Assembly (NCBI RefSeq): GCF_012971725.1
Contig: NZ_CP048833.1
Location: forward strand, 1,860,001 to 1,924,000
From: Pseudomonas multiresinivorans
GTDB lineage: Bacteria; Pseudomonadota; Gammaproteobacteria; Pseudomonadales; Pseudomonadaceae
Reading direction: 5' to 3'
DNA: 64,000 bases
Shown: piece by piece, positions 16,671 to 24,467 of the stretch
How the letters are laid out: each line of letters begins with the position of its first letter
Numbering within the stretch: position 1 is the first letter of the stretch
Notes under the pieces: model-generated
Database searches by the model: none
The model's input: only the letters and a program-made list of their open reading frames with translations
What the model was told of the DNA's origin: nothing
Position numbers and translations under genes: made by a program

Positions 16671-17325
16671 GGGAGCTCCTTGTGACGGCGACCAGGTGGT
16701 GCACGAAGATGCCGGGGGTGTGGATGCTGTCGGCCGCCAATGCCTGCTCGCTGAGGTCGTAGACCTCGGCGATCACGCGGTCGGCGGCCATCGCCATCAG
16801 CGGGCCGAAGTTGCGCGCGCTGCCGTGGTATTGCAGGTTGCCGGCGTGGTCGGCACGGTGCCCGGCAATGAAGGCGTAGTCGGCGCGCAGCGCAGTTTCG
16901 ACGTACAGCTGGCGACCTTCGAGCGTCACCGTCTGGCGCTGCTCGCCGAGTTCCTCGGGAATCTCGATGTCGCTGAGGAAAGCCGGCAGGCCGACGCCGG
17001 CGCAGCGGATGCGCTCGGCGAACAGGCCCTGGGAAACGAACTCCACTTCCAGTTGCCCGGCGGTGTAGGCCTTGCGCGCGGCGCCACTCAGACCGAGGTG
17101 GGTGGTGACCATCTTGCGGATGGCACCAGCCTCGATCAGCCGCGACACGCCGTAGCCGTCCTGGTTTGCGTCATTCTTGATAATGGTCAGGTCACGCTTG
17201 CCCTGCCGCGTGAGTTCTTCCAGCAGGGAGAATGGCGTGCCGGGGGAGCCGAAGCCGCCCACCATGATGCTGCTGCCGTCGGCGATGCCGGCGACGGCCT
17301 GCTCCAGCGTGCACTGCTTGTTCAT
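16645..17325 (-). CDS. 3-oxoacid CoA-transferase, subunit A
   Basis: 226 residues. The CoA-binding GGFGSPGTPFSLLEEL (residues 23-38) and the family pattern VTTHLGLSGAARKAYTAGQLEVEFVSQGLFAERIRCAGVGLPAFLS identify the alpha subunit. The usual SCOT motif GGFGLCGIP is changed to GGFGSPGTP, and the segment after it is shorter and differs from acetoacetate enzymes, so a different 3-oxoacid substrate is plausible. The start ATG overlaps the aminotransferase stop by 4 bp (ATGA), so the two are translationally coupled. Confidence 0.9.
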   Translation of the reverse strand: MNKQCTLEQAVAGIADGSSIMVGGFGSPGTPFSLLEELTRQGKRDLTIIKNDANQDGYGVSRLIEAGAIRKMVTTHLGLSGAARKAYTAGQLEVEFVSQGLFAERIRCAGVGLPAFLSDIEIPEELGEQRQTVTLEGRQLYVETALRADYAFIAGHRADHAGNLQYHGSARNFGPLMAMAADRVIAEVYDLSEQALAADSIHTPGIFVHHLVAVTRSSHEYQPIPR

Positions 17326-18650
17326 CGGCCGGCCTGCTGCGCCTGGAAGGCGTCAAAGGTAGCGCCGAGCAGTTCGACGATTTCGTCGCACTGTTCGCGG
17401 GTAGTGATCAGCGGCGGCGAGATCAGCGTGTGGTCGCCCTGTTCGCCCATCAGCGAGCGGCGCGGATAGATGATCAGGCCGCGCTCGCGGGCCAGGCGGG
17501 TGATGCTGTCGCTGACGTTGGCGGCCAGCGGGAAGGGCGTCTTGCCGTCGCGGTCGGCGACGTACTCGATGGCCTGCAGGTAGCCGCGGCCGCGCACGTC
17601 ACCGATGAATTCGTAGCGCGCGCCAAGAGCCTTGAGGCGATCCAGCAGGTAGGCCCCATTTTCGGCGACCTTGCTCACCAGGTTCTCATCCTCGATGGCC
17701 TGGATCACCGCCAGTGCGGTGGCGCTGGCCAGCGGGTTGCCGGCGTAGGTGTAGCCATGCTGGAAGCCGCCCGAGGAGAGGATCGGGTCGGTCAGCTCGG
17801 CGCGGGTCAGCACCGCCGACACCGGGTAGTAGCCGGCACCCAGGCCCTTGGCCAGGCAGAGGATGTCGGCCTGCACGTCCCAGTGTTCGTAGCCGAACCA
17901 GCGGCCGGTGCGGCCGATGCCGGTCATCACTTCGTCGAGGATCAGCAGGATGCCGTGGCGCTTGCAGATCGCCTGGATACGCGGGAAGTACGCATCGTGC
18001 GGCACTTCCGCGCCGGTACTGGCGCCGCCGATGGGTTCGGCGATGAAGGCGGCGACGTTCTGCGCGCCGATTTCCAGGATGGCCGCTTCCAGTTCGTCGG
18101 CGCAGGCAATCGCGTGGGCCTCGGCGCTCAGGCCGGCGGGTACGCGGTACTGGGTCGGCGAGGTGATCTTCGGGTAGTGCTGGAACATCGGCTCGAAGGG
18201 TTGGGTCAGCGGCGTGTAGCTGGTCATCGCCAGCGCACCCATGGTCGAGCCGTGGTAGGCCGGCTTGCGGCTGATGAACACCCGGCGCTGCGCTTCGCCC
18301 TTGGCATACCAGTACTGGCGGGCGATCTTCAGCGCCGACTCGACCGACTCGGAGCCGCCCGAGGAGAAGAACACCCGGTCGAAGCGCTGGCCGGTGAGGT
18401 TGACCAGACGCTCGGCGAGGTCCAGCGCCGGCTGGTTCTCGAACTGGGTACGGTAGGCGAAGGCGACCTTGTCCAGTTGCGCCAGCATTGCCTCGCGCAC
18501 TGCCGGATGGCCGTGGCCGAGCTGCGCGACGATGGCCCCGGAGCAGGCGTCCAGGTAGCGCTGGCCGTGTTCGTCCCAGGCGTAGATGCCCTGGGCGTGG
18601 GAGACGGTCGGCAGGCGCACCGCGGATTGGTAGAACAGGTAGTCGGACAT
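17322..18650 (-). CDS. class III (omega-type) aminotransferase
   Basis: 442 residues, fold type I PLP enzyme. SSGGSESVESALKIARQYW (phosphate loop, 96-114), YHGSTMGAL (132-140), LILDEV with PLP-stacking Asp239, and the PLP lysine Lys268 in CLAKGLGAGYYPVSAV are visible. Class III enzymes move an amino group from omega- or beta-amino acids or amines. Its tight coupling to a CoA transferase for 3-oxoacids suggests the product is a 3-oxoacid, i.e. the substrate is a beta-amino acid; this is inference. It lies 54 bp after the ABC ATPase gene. Confidence 0.9.
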   Translation of the reverse strand: MSDYLFYQSAVRLPTVSHAQGIYAWDEHGQRYLDACSGAIVAQLGHGHPAVREAMLAQLDKVAFAYRTQFENQPALDLAERLVNLTGQRFDRVFFSSGGSESVESALKIARQYWYAKGEAQRRVFISRKPAYHGSTMGALAMTSYTPLTQPFEPMFQHYPKITSPTQYRVPAGLSAEAHAIACADELEAAILEIGAQNVAAFIAEPIGGASTGAEVPHDAYFPRIQAICKRHGILLILDEVMTGIGRTGRWFGYEHWDVQADILCLAKGLGAGYYPVSAVLTRAELTDPILSSGGFQHGYTYAGNPLASATALAVIQAIEDENLVSKVAENGAYLLDRLKALGARYEFIGDVRGRGYLQAIEYVADRDGKTPFPLAANVSDSITRLARERGLIIYPRRSLMGEQGDHTLISPPLITTREQCDEIVELLGATFDAFQAQQAGR

Positions 18651-18704
18651 GCGAATCCCCTGATTGTCGGCGCCCGCCTTGGCGTGCGCGCTGGATTGGG
18701 CGTA

Positions 18705-19466
18705 TCAGCCGATGTCGGCGAGGAACGCGCGGGTGCGTTGCTGTTGTGGCGCGCGGAACACTTCCTGCGGGGTGCCCTGCTCGACGATGTTGCCGTCAGC
18801 CATGAACACCACGCGGTCGGCGACCTTCTCGGCGAAGCGCATCTCGTGAGTGACCACCATCATGGTCATGCCGCTGCGAGCCAGGCTCTCCATCACGTTG
18901 AGCACGCCACCGACCATTTCCGGGTCGAGCGCCGATGTCGGCTCGTCGAACAGCATCGCGTCGGGCTTCAGCGCCAAGGCGCGGGCAATCGCCACGCGTT
19001 GCTTCTGACCGCCGGAGAGGTTGCCGGGGTAGACGTCGCGCTTGTCCAGCACGCCGACCTTCTCCAGCAGCTCCTCGGCCTCGGCACGCGCCTGGCGCGG
19101 GTCGATGCCCTGCAACTGGGTCGGGGCGATGGTGATGTTCTCCAGCACGGTCAGGTGCGGGAACAGGTTGAAGTGCTGGAACACCATGCCGACTTTCATG
19201 CGCAGGCTGTTGAGGTACTTTTCCTGCGCGCGATGGCTGCGCTGGCGGTCGTTGATCAACTGGTCCTGGAAGAGGATTTCGCCGCGCGTCGGCTGTTCGA
19301 GCATGTTCACGCAGCGCAGCAGGGTGCTCTTGCCCGAGCCGCTGGGGCCGATCAGCACCATCACCTCGCCCTTGTGCACGCCCAGGTCGATGCCCTTGAG
19401 CACCTCCAGCGGGCCGTAGTGCTTGTGGATATCTTTCAGCTGGATTTGTACGTCGGCGCGGCTCAT
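18705..19466 (-). CDS. polar amino acid-type ABC transporter, ATP-binding protein
   Basis: 253 residues. Walker A GPSGSGKST, Q-loop region, signature LSGGQKQRVAIARALAL, Walker B AMLFDEPTSALDPEMVGGVL and the switch His in VVTHEMRFAEKVADRV are complete; overall like GlnQ/HisP/ArtP. It energises uptake through the permease whose stop overlaps its start by 4 bp. The start is taken from this ATGA overlap; a longer in-frame reading upstream is the permease gene read in another frame. Confidence 0.93.
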   Translation of the reverse strand: MSRADVQIQLKDIHKHYGPLEVLKGIDLGVHKGEVMVLIGPSGSGKSTLLRCVNMLEQPTRGEILFQDQLINDRQRSHRAQEKYLNSLRMKVGMVFQHFNLFPHLTVLENITIAPTQLQGIDPRQARAEAEELLEKVGVLDKRDVYPGNLSGGQKQRVAIARALALKPDAMLFDEPTSALDPEMVGGVLNVMESLARSGMTMMVVTHEMRFAEKVADRVVFMADGNIVEQGTPQEVFRAPQQQRTRAFLADIG

Positions 19467-20125
19467 GCCCGTCCTCCCTTGAGCAGCAGGCGCCGCTCGA
19501 ACAGTTGCAGCAGCAGGCTGGTGATGGTGGTCAGCAGCGCGTAGATCAGCGCGCAGGCGAAATACAGCTCGAACGGCTTGAACGTTGCGCCGACCAGTTG
19601 CTGGGTGCGCATGAACAGCTCGGCCAGGGTGATGGTGGACACCAGCGAGGTGTCCTTGATCAGGATGATCAGGTTGTTGCCCAGCGGCGGCACGATCAGC
19701 TTGAACGCCTGCGGCAGAATGATCAGCCGCATGGTCCGCGCGGTGCCGAAGCCTAGCGAGCGCGAGGCTTCGACCTGACCGAGGGGAATCGCCTGGATGC
19801 CGGCGCGGATGGTCTCGGCGTTGTAGGCGCCGACGTTCAGCGCCAGGCCGATCACCCCCGAGGTGAAGGGCGACAGTTCGAAGCCGAACTGCGGCAGGCC
19901 GAAGTAGATGATGAACAACTGCACCAGCAGCGGCGTCGAGCGGATCAGCCAGATGTAGCCGGCGGCGGTCCAGCGCAGGGCGCGGTGCCGGGACAGGCGG
20001 GCGAGGGCGGCGAGCAGGCCGATCAGCAGGCCGAAGACGATGGCCAGCAGGGTCAGCTCGACGGTAACGCCGGCCGCCTTGAGCAGCATCGGCAGGTAAT
20101 GGAGCACAAGGTTGAAGTCGAACAT
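19463..20125 (-). CDS. polar amino acid-type ABC transporter, permease
   Basis: 220 residues with about five membrane spans (VTVELTLLAIVFGLLIGLLAALARL, IWLIRSTPLLVQLFIIYFGL, and others). The HisM/GlnP family signatures LNVGAYNAETIRAGIQAIPLGQVEASRSLGFGTARTMRLIILPQAF (EAA loop) and GNNLIILIKDTSLVSTITLAELF are clear. It is the only permease gene, so the transporter would be a homodimer. It is the first gene of the six-gene operon and is divergent from the LysR gene; AT-rich sequence at 20186-20215 offers a weak minus promoter (TTGGAC and TAAAAT, 15-bp spacer). Confidence 0.93.
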   Translation of the reverse strand: MFDFNLVLHYLPMLLKAAGVTVELTLLAIVFGLLIGLLAALARLSRHRALRWTAAGYIWLIRSTPLLVQLFIIYFGLPQFGFELSPFTSGVIGLALNVGAYNAETIRAGIQAIPLGQVEASRSLGFGTARTMRLIILPQAFKLIVPPLGNNLIILIKDTSLVSTITLAELFMRTQQLVGATFKPFELYFACALIYALLTTITSLLLQLFERRLLLKGGRA

Positions 20126-20269
20126 TCTTATTCTCGGGATGGGTGTCGGGAGCCAAACGCGGGGAACGATTGGTGATTCCTACAAATTATTTTAATACCC
20201 AGGTGTTCGGTCCAAGACCCCTGTTCTGAAAGGGTTTCGGTTGTTCGAGAACACGTGGTGAGTCTTGCA

Positions 20270-20297
20270 TTGACAAAAAACAGCGTCAATTTATGAT
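20270..20297 (+). promoter_or_regulatory. sigma-70 promoter for the LysR gene
   Basis: TTGACA (20270-20275) and TATGAT (20292-20297) with a 16-bp spacer, 38 bp before the LysR start. The -10 region is also the left half of an inverted repeat ATGAT-N8-ATCAT (20293-20310), a possible autoregulatory site. Confidence 0.65.
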
Positions 20298-20335
20298 CTT
20301 TTTTCATCATTTGACCGGCCAGGGTGTTCCCGACC

Positions 20336-21265
20336 ATGCGTACCGAGTTCAGCCTGCGCGACCTGGAAATCTTCCACGCCATCGCCACCACCGGTTCGAC
20401 GCGCCAGGCGGCGGTGCAGCTGGGGCTTACCCAGTCGGCCGTCAGCCACGCGCTGGCGCGGCTGGAGGAGTCGCTGAAGATTCGCCTGTTCGCCCGTGAG
20501 AACCAGCGCCTGCAGATCACTGCCGCAGGGCGCTACATGCTCAACGAGGCGATCCTGCTGATGGGCAACCTGGCGCGTATCGAGGAGGACTTGTTCGTCC
20601 TCCAGGACAGCGGCGTGGCGTCGCTGAAACTGGGCTGCGCGCCGGGGCTCGGGCATCGCTTTGGGCCGGCCCTGGTGCAGCGTTACCTGCAGGCGCACCC
20701 GGGGATCGCGGTGTCTCTGGATGTGGCGGCCAGCGGCCGGCTGATCGCCGATGTGGAGGCTGGAAGGCTGGACATGGCGCTGGTGTCCTATGAGGTGCAC
20801 GAGCCCAACCTGCTGTTCGCGCCGATGGTGGCGGCACGCATGCGCGTGCTGATGCCGGCGGCAAGTGCGCTGGCAGAAAAGGCCGAGCTGGAACTGACCG
20901 ACCTCGACGGGCAGACGCTGATCAAGCCGATCCAGTCGGACCACCTGATCTACCGCGACAACAGCCTGCGCCGTCTGCTGCGCCACGAGTTGCAGTCGAG
21001 CCTGTCGAGCATGGGCGCAATGATCGAGATGACCGGCGGGCTGAGCCTGGTCAACGCCATCACCGCCGCGGACCTGTGCGAAAACCCCAAGCTGGTCAGC
21101 CGCCCCTTCGCGCTGGAGCAGTGGTTCAACTTCTACCTGGTGTACAAGCAGGAGCTGAAGAGCAATCGGCTGATCGGCGATGTGCGCCTGGCGCTGGCGC
21201 AGGTGGTCGAGGCCATGCAGCAGCGCGAGGACTGTGCCGGGGCGTTGCGCCTGCCGGCAGTTTGA
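20336..21265 (+). CDS. LysR-family regulator of the catabolic island
   Basis: 309 residues. Winged helix in FSLRDLEIFHAIATTGSTRQAAVQLGLTQSAVSHALARLEESLKIRLFARENQRLQITAAGRYM, then a periplasmic-binding-protein-like effector domain with LKLGCAPGLGHRFGPALVQRYLQAHPGIAVSLDVAASGRLIADVEAG. The ATG is preferred over a GTG four codons earlier because the AGGG ribosome-site candidate lies 12 bp before the ATG and immediately before the GTG. It sits between the two minus-strand units of the island, divergent from the six-gene operon, so it probably controls it in response to the substrate or an intermediate. Confidence 0.9.
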   Translation: MRTEFSLRDLEIFHAIATTGSTRQAAVQLGLTQSAVSHALARLEESLKIRLFARENQRLQITAAGRYMLNEAILLMGNLARIEEDLFVLQDSGVASLKLGCAPGLGHRFGPALVQRYLQAHPGIAVSLDVAASGRLIADVEAGRLDMALVSYEVHEPNLLFAPMVAARMRVLMPAASALAEKAELELTDLDGQTLIKPIQSDHLIYRDNSLRRLLRHELQSSLSSMGAMIEMTGGLSLVNAITAADLCENPKLVSRPFALEQWFNFYLVYKQELKSNRLIGDVRLALAQVVEAMQQREDCAGALRLPAV

Positions 21266-21295
21266 AACGGGCGGCCGAAGCCGCCCGCCGCTGAT

Positions 21296-22327
21296 TCACG
21301 CGGTACGCCGGGGCGCCAGGAAACCCTTGAAGAACTGCTCGGCGTTTTCCTGCAGGCTCTCCAGGTGATAGCCGCCTTCCTGCACGATCAGCGTCGGCAG
21401 GCCTAGTTCGCCGATGGCCTGGCCGAGACGATTGAAGCCCTCGCTGGTCACCGCGACCTGCGACTGCGGGTCGAGCTCGTAGATATCGAAGCCCAGTGAC
21501 AGCACCAGTACCTCGGGCTCGAACCGGCGCAGGGCCGCGATGGCCTCGCGCAGCCGCTCGAAGAACACCGACTCGGGCGAGCCGTGGGGCATGCTCAGGT
21601 TGAGGTTGTAGCCGTGGCCGGCTCCAGTGCCGCGCTCGTCCTCGTAGCCGGCGACCACCGGGTAGAAGTTGGTCGGGTCGCCATGGATCGACACGTACAG
21701 CACGTCGTCCCGCTCGTAGAAGATTTCCTGGATGCCCTGGCCGTGGTGCATGTCGGTATCCAGCACGGCGACGCGCGCATGGCCCTTGCGCAATTCCTGG
21801 GCGGCGATGGCGGCGTTGTTCAGGTAGCAGAAGCCACCAGCAGCATCGCGGCGTGCATGGTGTCCCGGCGGACGACACAGTGCATAGGCCTCGGGCTGGC
21901 CGTCGAGCAAGGCCCGTGCGCCGGCCACTGCGCTTTGCGCCGACCAGTAGGCGCCGCGCCAGGTCTGCTCGCCGACCGGGCAACTGCCATCGGCCAGGTA
22001 GCGTGCGGCCTTGGCGAGAATCCCGCGCAGCGGGTTGGGCTCGCGGACGAAGACGTTGGAGATCACTTCGTCGCCCCAGTCCTGGCCGGTAGCCTTCCAC
22101 TCGGTGTGGGCTTCTTCGAGGAAGCGCAGGTACTCCGGGCTGTGCACGGCGCTCAGCGGTTGCATGCCGTGGTCATCCGGCTGGCGCAGCTCGAAGCCGA
22201 GCCGTTCCACGGCCTGCAGCAGGCGCCGCGGGCGTTCGGGGATTTCCTGCGGTACGCGCATCTGCCCACGGGACAGGTAGGTGCGGGGGTGGTGCAGGTA
22301 CTGGTCGGGGTGGAAGTAAGTCAACAT
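21296..22327 (-). CDS. HDAC-family deacetylase, acetylpolyamine amidohydrolase-like
   Basis: 343 residues, the length of the acetylpolyamine amidohydrolase (APAH) branch. Catalytic His156-His157 in CRPPGHHA, zinc ligands Asp192 and His194 in LDTDMHHGQG and Asp281 in SLGFDIYELDP, and the transition-state Tyr320 in QEGGYHLE are all conserved. The zinc enzyme would remove an acetyl (or short acyl) group from an amine. It follows the periplasmic binding-protein gene by 13 bp and therefore probably acts on the imported ligand. Substrate could be an acetylpolyamine, an N-acetyl amino acid side chain, or another acylamine. Confidence 0.9.
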   Translation of the reverse strand: MLTYFHPDQYLHHPRTYLSRGQMRVPQEIPERPRRLLQAVERLGFELRQPDDHGMQPLSAVHSPEYLRFLEEAHTEWKATGQDWGDEVISNVFVREPNPLRGILAKAARYLADGSCPVGEQTWRGAYWSAQSAVAGARALLDGQPEAYALCRPPGHHARRDAAGGFCYLNNAAIAAQELRKGHARVAVLDTDMHHGQGIQEIFYERDDVLYVSIHGDPTNFYPVVAGYEDERGTGAGHGYNLNLSMPHGSPESVFFERLREAIAALRRFEPEVLVLSLGFDIYELDPQSQVAVTSEGFNRLGQAIGELGLPTLIVQEGGYHLESLQENAEQFFKGFLAPRRTA

Positions 22328-22340
22328 TGCGCGATGTCCT

Positions 22341-23117
22341 TCAACGGATGTCGGTGCCCAGCCATTTCTCGCTGATGCCCTTGTAGCTGCCGTCCTTGTC
22401 GAGATCGGCGAGTGCCGCGTTGATCGCCGCCTTCAGCTCCGGGTTGTCCTTGCGCACGGCGATGCCCATCTTTTCAGGGTAAAGCAGCTCGCCGGCCGGA
22501 CGGGCATTGAGGTTGCGGTCGTGGATGGTCAGCAGGCCGGCGATCTTGTCGGTGACGAAGCCGTCGATGCGCTTGTTCTGCAGGTCCAGGAGGATGTCCG
22601 GCAGGCCCTTGTAGGTTTTCAGCGTGACGTTGGGCTTGTGCTCGCGCAGCCAGCTTTCGTAGGTCTCGCCCAGGGTAATGCCGATGACCTTGCCGTCCAT
22701 CTCGTCGATGCTCTGCAGCGGGCTGTCCTTGCGCACGAACAGCTGCGCGCCGGAGAGGTAGTAGGGCTCGGAGAAGTCGACGGCCTTCAGGCGTTCGTCG
22801 GTGATCGCCAGGCTGCCGATGATGGCGTCGTACTTGCCGGCGAGCAGGCCGCCGACAATGCCGTCCCAGGCGGTGGTCACCGGCTTGGCCGTCACGCCCA
22901 GGCGTCGGGCGATGCCATCGCCGATGTCGACGTCGAAGCCCTGCAGCTTGCCGTCGATGTCGATGAAGCTGAAGGGCGGGTATTTGCCGGTGAGGGCGAA
23001 GCTGAGTTCGCCTTTCTGCTTGATGCCATCGAGGTCGCCGGCCTGGGCGGCAAGCGGGGTGAGACAGGCGGATGCCAGCAGCAGGCAACCGGCCAGGGCG
23101 CGCATTGTTCTTGTCAT
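22341..23117 (-). CDS. periplasmic amino acid/amine-binding protein of the ABC importer
   Basis: 258 residues. A Sec signal peptide (MTRTMRALAGCLLLASACLTPLAAQA) precedes a type 3 solute-binding domain: LDGIKQKGELSFALTGKYPPFSFIDIDGKLQGFDVDIGDGIARRLG, then KYDAIIGSLAITDERLKAVDFSEPYYLSGAQLFVRKD and DFSEPYY. It would deliver the ligand to the permease/ATPase encoded at 18.7-20.1 kb. The usual ligand-carboxylate Arg of amino-acid binders is less obvious (SLAITDERLKAVDFS), fitting an unusual ligand. It is the first gene of a two-gene unit with the deacetylase. Confidence 0.9.
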   Translation of the reverse strand: MTRTMRALAGCLLLASACLTPLAAQAGDLDGIKQKGELSFALTGKYPPFSFIDIDGKLQGFDVDIGDGIARRLGVTAKPVTTAWDGIVGGLLAGKYDAIIGSLAITDERLKAVDFSEPYYLSGAQLFVRKDSPLQSIDEMDGKVIGITLGETYESWLREHKPNVTLKTYKGLPDILLDLQNKRIDGFVTDKIAGLLTIHDRNLNARPAGELLYPEKMGIAVRKDNPELKAAINAALADLDKDGSYKGISEKWLGTDIR

Positions 23118-23261
23118 TGGCGGAGCTCCCGGTAGTCAAGTGAAGTCGCCGGGGAGTGTTCCAATCGCCTGTTTTCGCGTCAATCTATGTTGTTTTTCAA
23201 TCACATGAGTCGTTTGGCTAAGCACCCGCGGCGTTGAGCCGCTGCGTTCTTCCCGCCCAAG

Positions 23262-23289
23262 AAAAAGCCCCGCATCGGCGGGGCTTTTT
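23262..23289 (-). terminator. bidirectional-looking terminator after hopJ-like gene
   Basis: AAAAAGCCCCGC, loop ATCG, GCGGGGCTTTTT: a perfect 12-bp stem with T runs on both strands. It lies 17 bp beyond the end of the minus-strand HopJ-like gene and isolates the catabolic island from the fol block. Confidence 0.88.
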
Positions 23290-23305
23290 CATCGAGCGAG
23301 TCGCC

Positions 23306-23644
23306 TCAACCGCGACGCGACAGCGGCTGGCGCTCGAAGTTGACGCCGGCCAGGCCAGTTACCTGCAGGGCGCGGATGTTGGCGTGATCGGTGCCTTCGG
23401 GGTGCTCGCGCACGGCGCGGTAGTGCTCGCCGAACGCCAGCAGGCTCTCTTCCTGGCTCAGGCCTTCGAGAATGGCGAAGCCCAGGGTCTTGCAGGAGCC
23501 TTCGTTCTGCCCGGCGGGGTTTTCCACGCTGCCGTTGGTGAAGGCGCTGGGGCTGTAGCTGTAGTGCTCGGCGATGTACGCCAGGGTGTCGGTGAACAGG
23601 TGCTGCTCGCTGCGCAGGCGCACGCGAAAATCGGTGAGGGTCAT
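23306..23644 (-). CDS. HopJ-family protein
   Basis: 112 residues: FRVRLRSEQHLFTDTLAYIAEHYSYSPSAFTNGSVENPAGQNEGSCKTLGFAILEGLSQEESLLAFGEHYRAV is the HopJ/HopPmaJ domain. The family is named after a candidate type III effector but is widespread in non-pathogens as a chromosomal gene, and nothing here (no secretion genes, no hrp box) suggests secretion. It ends the minus-strand run DUF1244-HopJ that follows the fol genes. Function unknown. Confidence 0.85.
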   Translation of the reverse strand: MTLTDFRVRLRSEQHLFTDTLAYIAEHYSYSPSAFTNGSVENPAGQNEGSCKTLGFAILEGLSQEESLLAFGEHYRAVREHPEGTDHANIRALQVTGLAGVNFERQPLSRRG

Positions 23645-23656
23645 CAAGGCAAACTC

Positions 23657-23968
23657 TTAGTGTTTCTTCGCGTTATCGAAGGCCGTCTGCTGGGCAGGGG
23701 TCGCTTCCGTCTGGTACTTGGCCTTCCATTCGGCGTAAGGCATGCCGTAGATCTCTTCGCGGGCCTGGTCCGGGCTGACTTCCAGGCCCATGTCGTCGGC
23801 CGCTGCCTTGTACCACTTGGACAGGCAGTTGCGACAGAACCCGGCAAGATTCATCAGATCGATGTTCTGCACGTCCTTGCGGGTACGCAGGTGCTGCACC
23901 AGGGTGCGGAACGCGGCGGCTTCGAGCGCCGTGCGCTGCTCGTCGGTCAGGTTCATCGGCTCGGTCAT
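23657..23968 (-). CDS. DUF1244 family protein
   Basis: 103 residues; LTDEQRTALEAAAFRTLVQHLRTRKDVQNIDLMNLAGFCRNCLSKWYKAAADDMG covers the DUF1244 domain, with a CRNCLSKW motif whose two Cys could bind a metal or sense redox state. It is followed by the HopJ-like gene after 12 bp and preceded by folX after 126 bp. Function unknown. Confidence 0.88.
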   Translation of the reverse strand: MTEPMNLTDEQRTALEAAAFRTLVQHLRTRKDVQNIDLMNLAGFCRNCLSKWYKAAADDMGLEVSPDQAREEIYGMPYAEWKAKYQTEATPAQQTAFDNAKKH

Positions 23969-24094
23969 GGCAGGTCTCTCAACAAAGGCGCTTCAGAGGC
24001 GCATGGCGGGGCTGGCGAGATTCTAAGAGGCGGGCGATCTGCCAGCAACGCCCGTTGGCCGACTGGCACGGGCGTGCAGGTGCTTGGTTGGCCT

Positions 24095-24466
24095 TCAGCG
24101 TTGCGCGGCGAGGGCGATGGACACCGATTCGGCGAAGCGCAGGGCGTGGGGCTTGTCCACTTCCACTTCGGCGTAATGTACCGCCGGGTTGGCCATCACC
24201 AGGTCGAGCAGCTCCTGGGTGAGGCGCTCGAGCAGGGCGAAGCGGTTTTCCTCGACGTGGGCAATGATCGCCTTGGTGATGGTGCGGTAGTTCAGCGCGT
24301 GGTCGATGTCGTTGACCTGCACCGCGTCGCCGGCCGGGTAGAGGATGGTGAGGTTGATCAGCACATCCTGCTTGTTGAGGATTTCCTCTTCCTTGATGCC
24401 GATGTAGGTGCGTACGCGCAGGTCCTTGACCCGGATCCGCGCCATGCCCGGCTGCAGTTGCGTCAT
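24095..24466 (-). CDS. folX: dihydroneopterin triphosphate 2'-epimerase
   Basis: 123 residues, closely following E. coli FolX: IRVKDLRVRTYIGIKEEEILNKQDVLINLTI, DALNYRT-like HALNYRTITKAIIAHVEENRFALLERLTQELLD and AEVEVDKPHALRFAESVSIAL. It converts 7,8-dihydroneopterin triphosphate to the monapterin epimer, the route to tetrahydromonapterin, the cofactor of phenylalanine hydroxylase in Pseudomonas. It begins 1 bp after the folE stop, forming folM-folE-folX. Confidence 0.95.
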   Translation of the reverse strand: MTQLQPGMARIRVKDLRVRTYIGIKEEEILNKQDVLINLTILYPAGDAVQVNDIDHALNYRTITKAIIAHVEENRFALLERLTQELLDLVMANPAVHYAEVEVDKPHALRFAESVSIALAAQR

Positions 24467-24467
24467 T

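Noticed and set aside
17430..19544. Plus-strand open frame of about 700 codons opposite the aminotransferase and ABC genes
   Set aside because: Shadow; the opposing genes carry complete catalytic motifs.
23306..23644. HopJ-like protein as a type III effector
   Set aside because: No secretion genes, hrp box or effector-like N-terminus; the family is common in non-pathogens, so the effector role is not supported.
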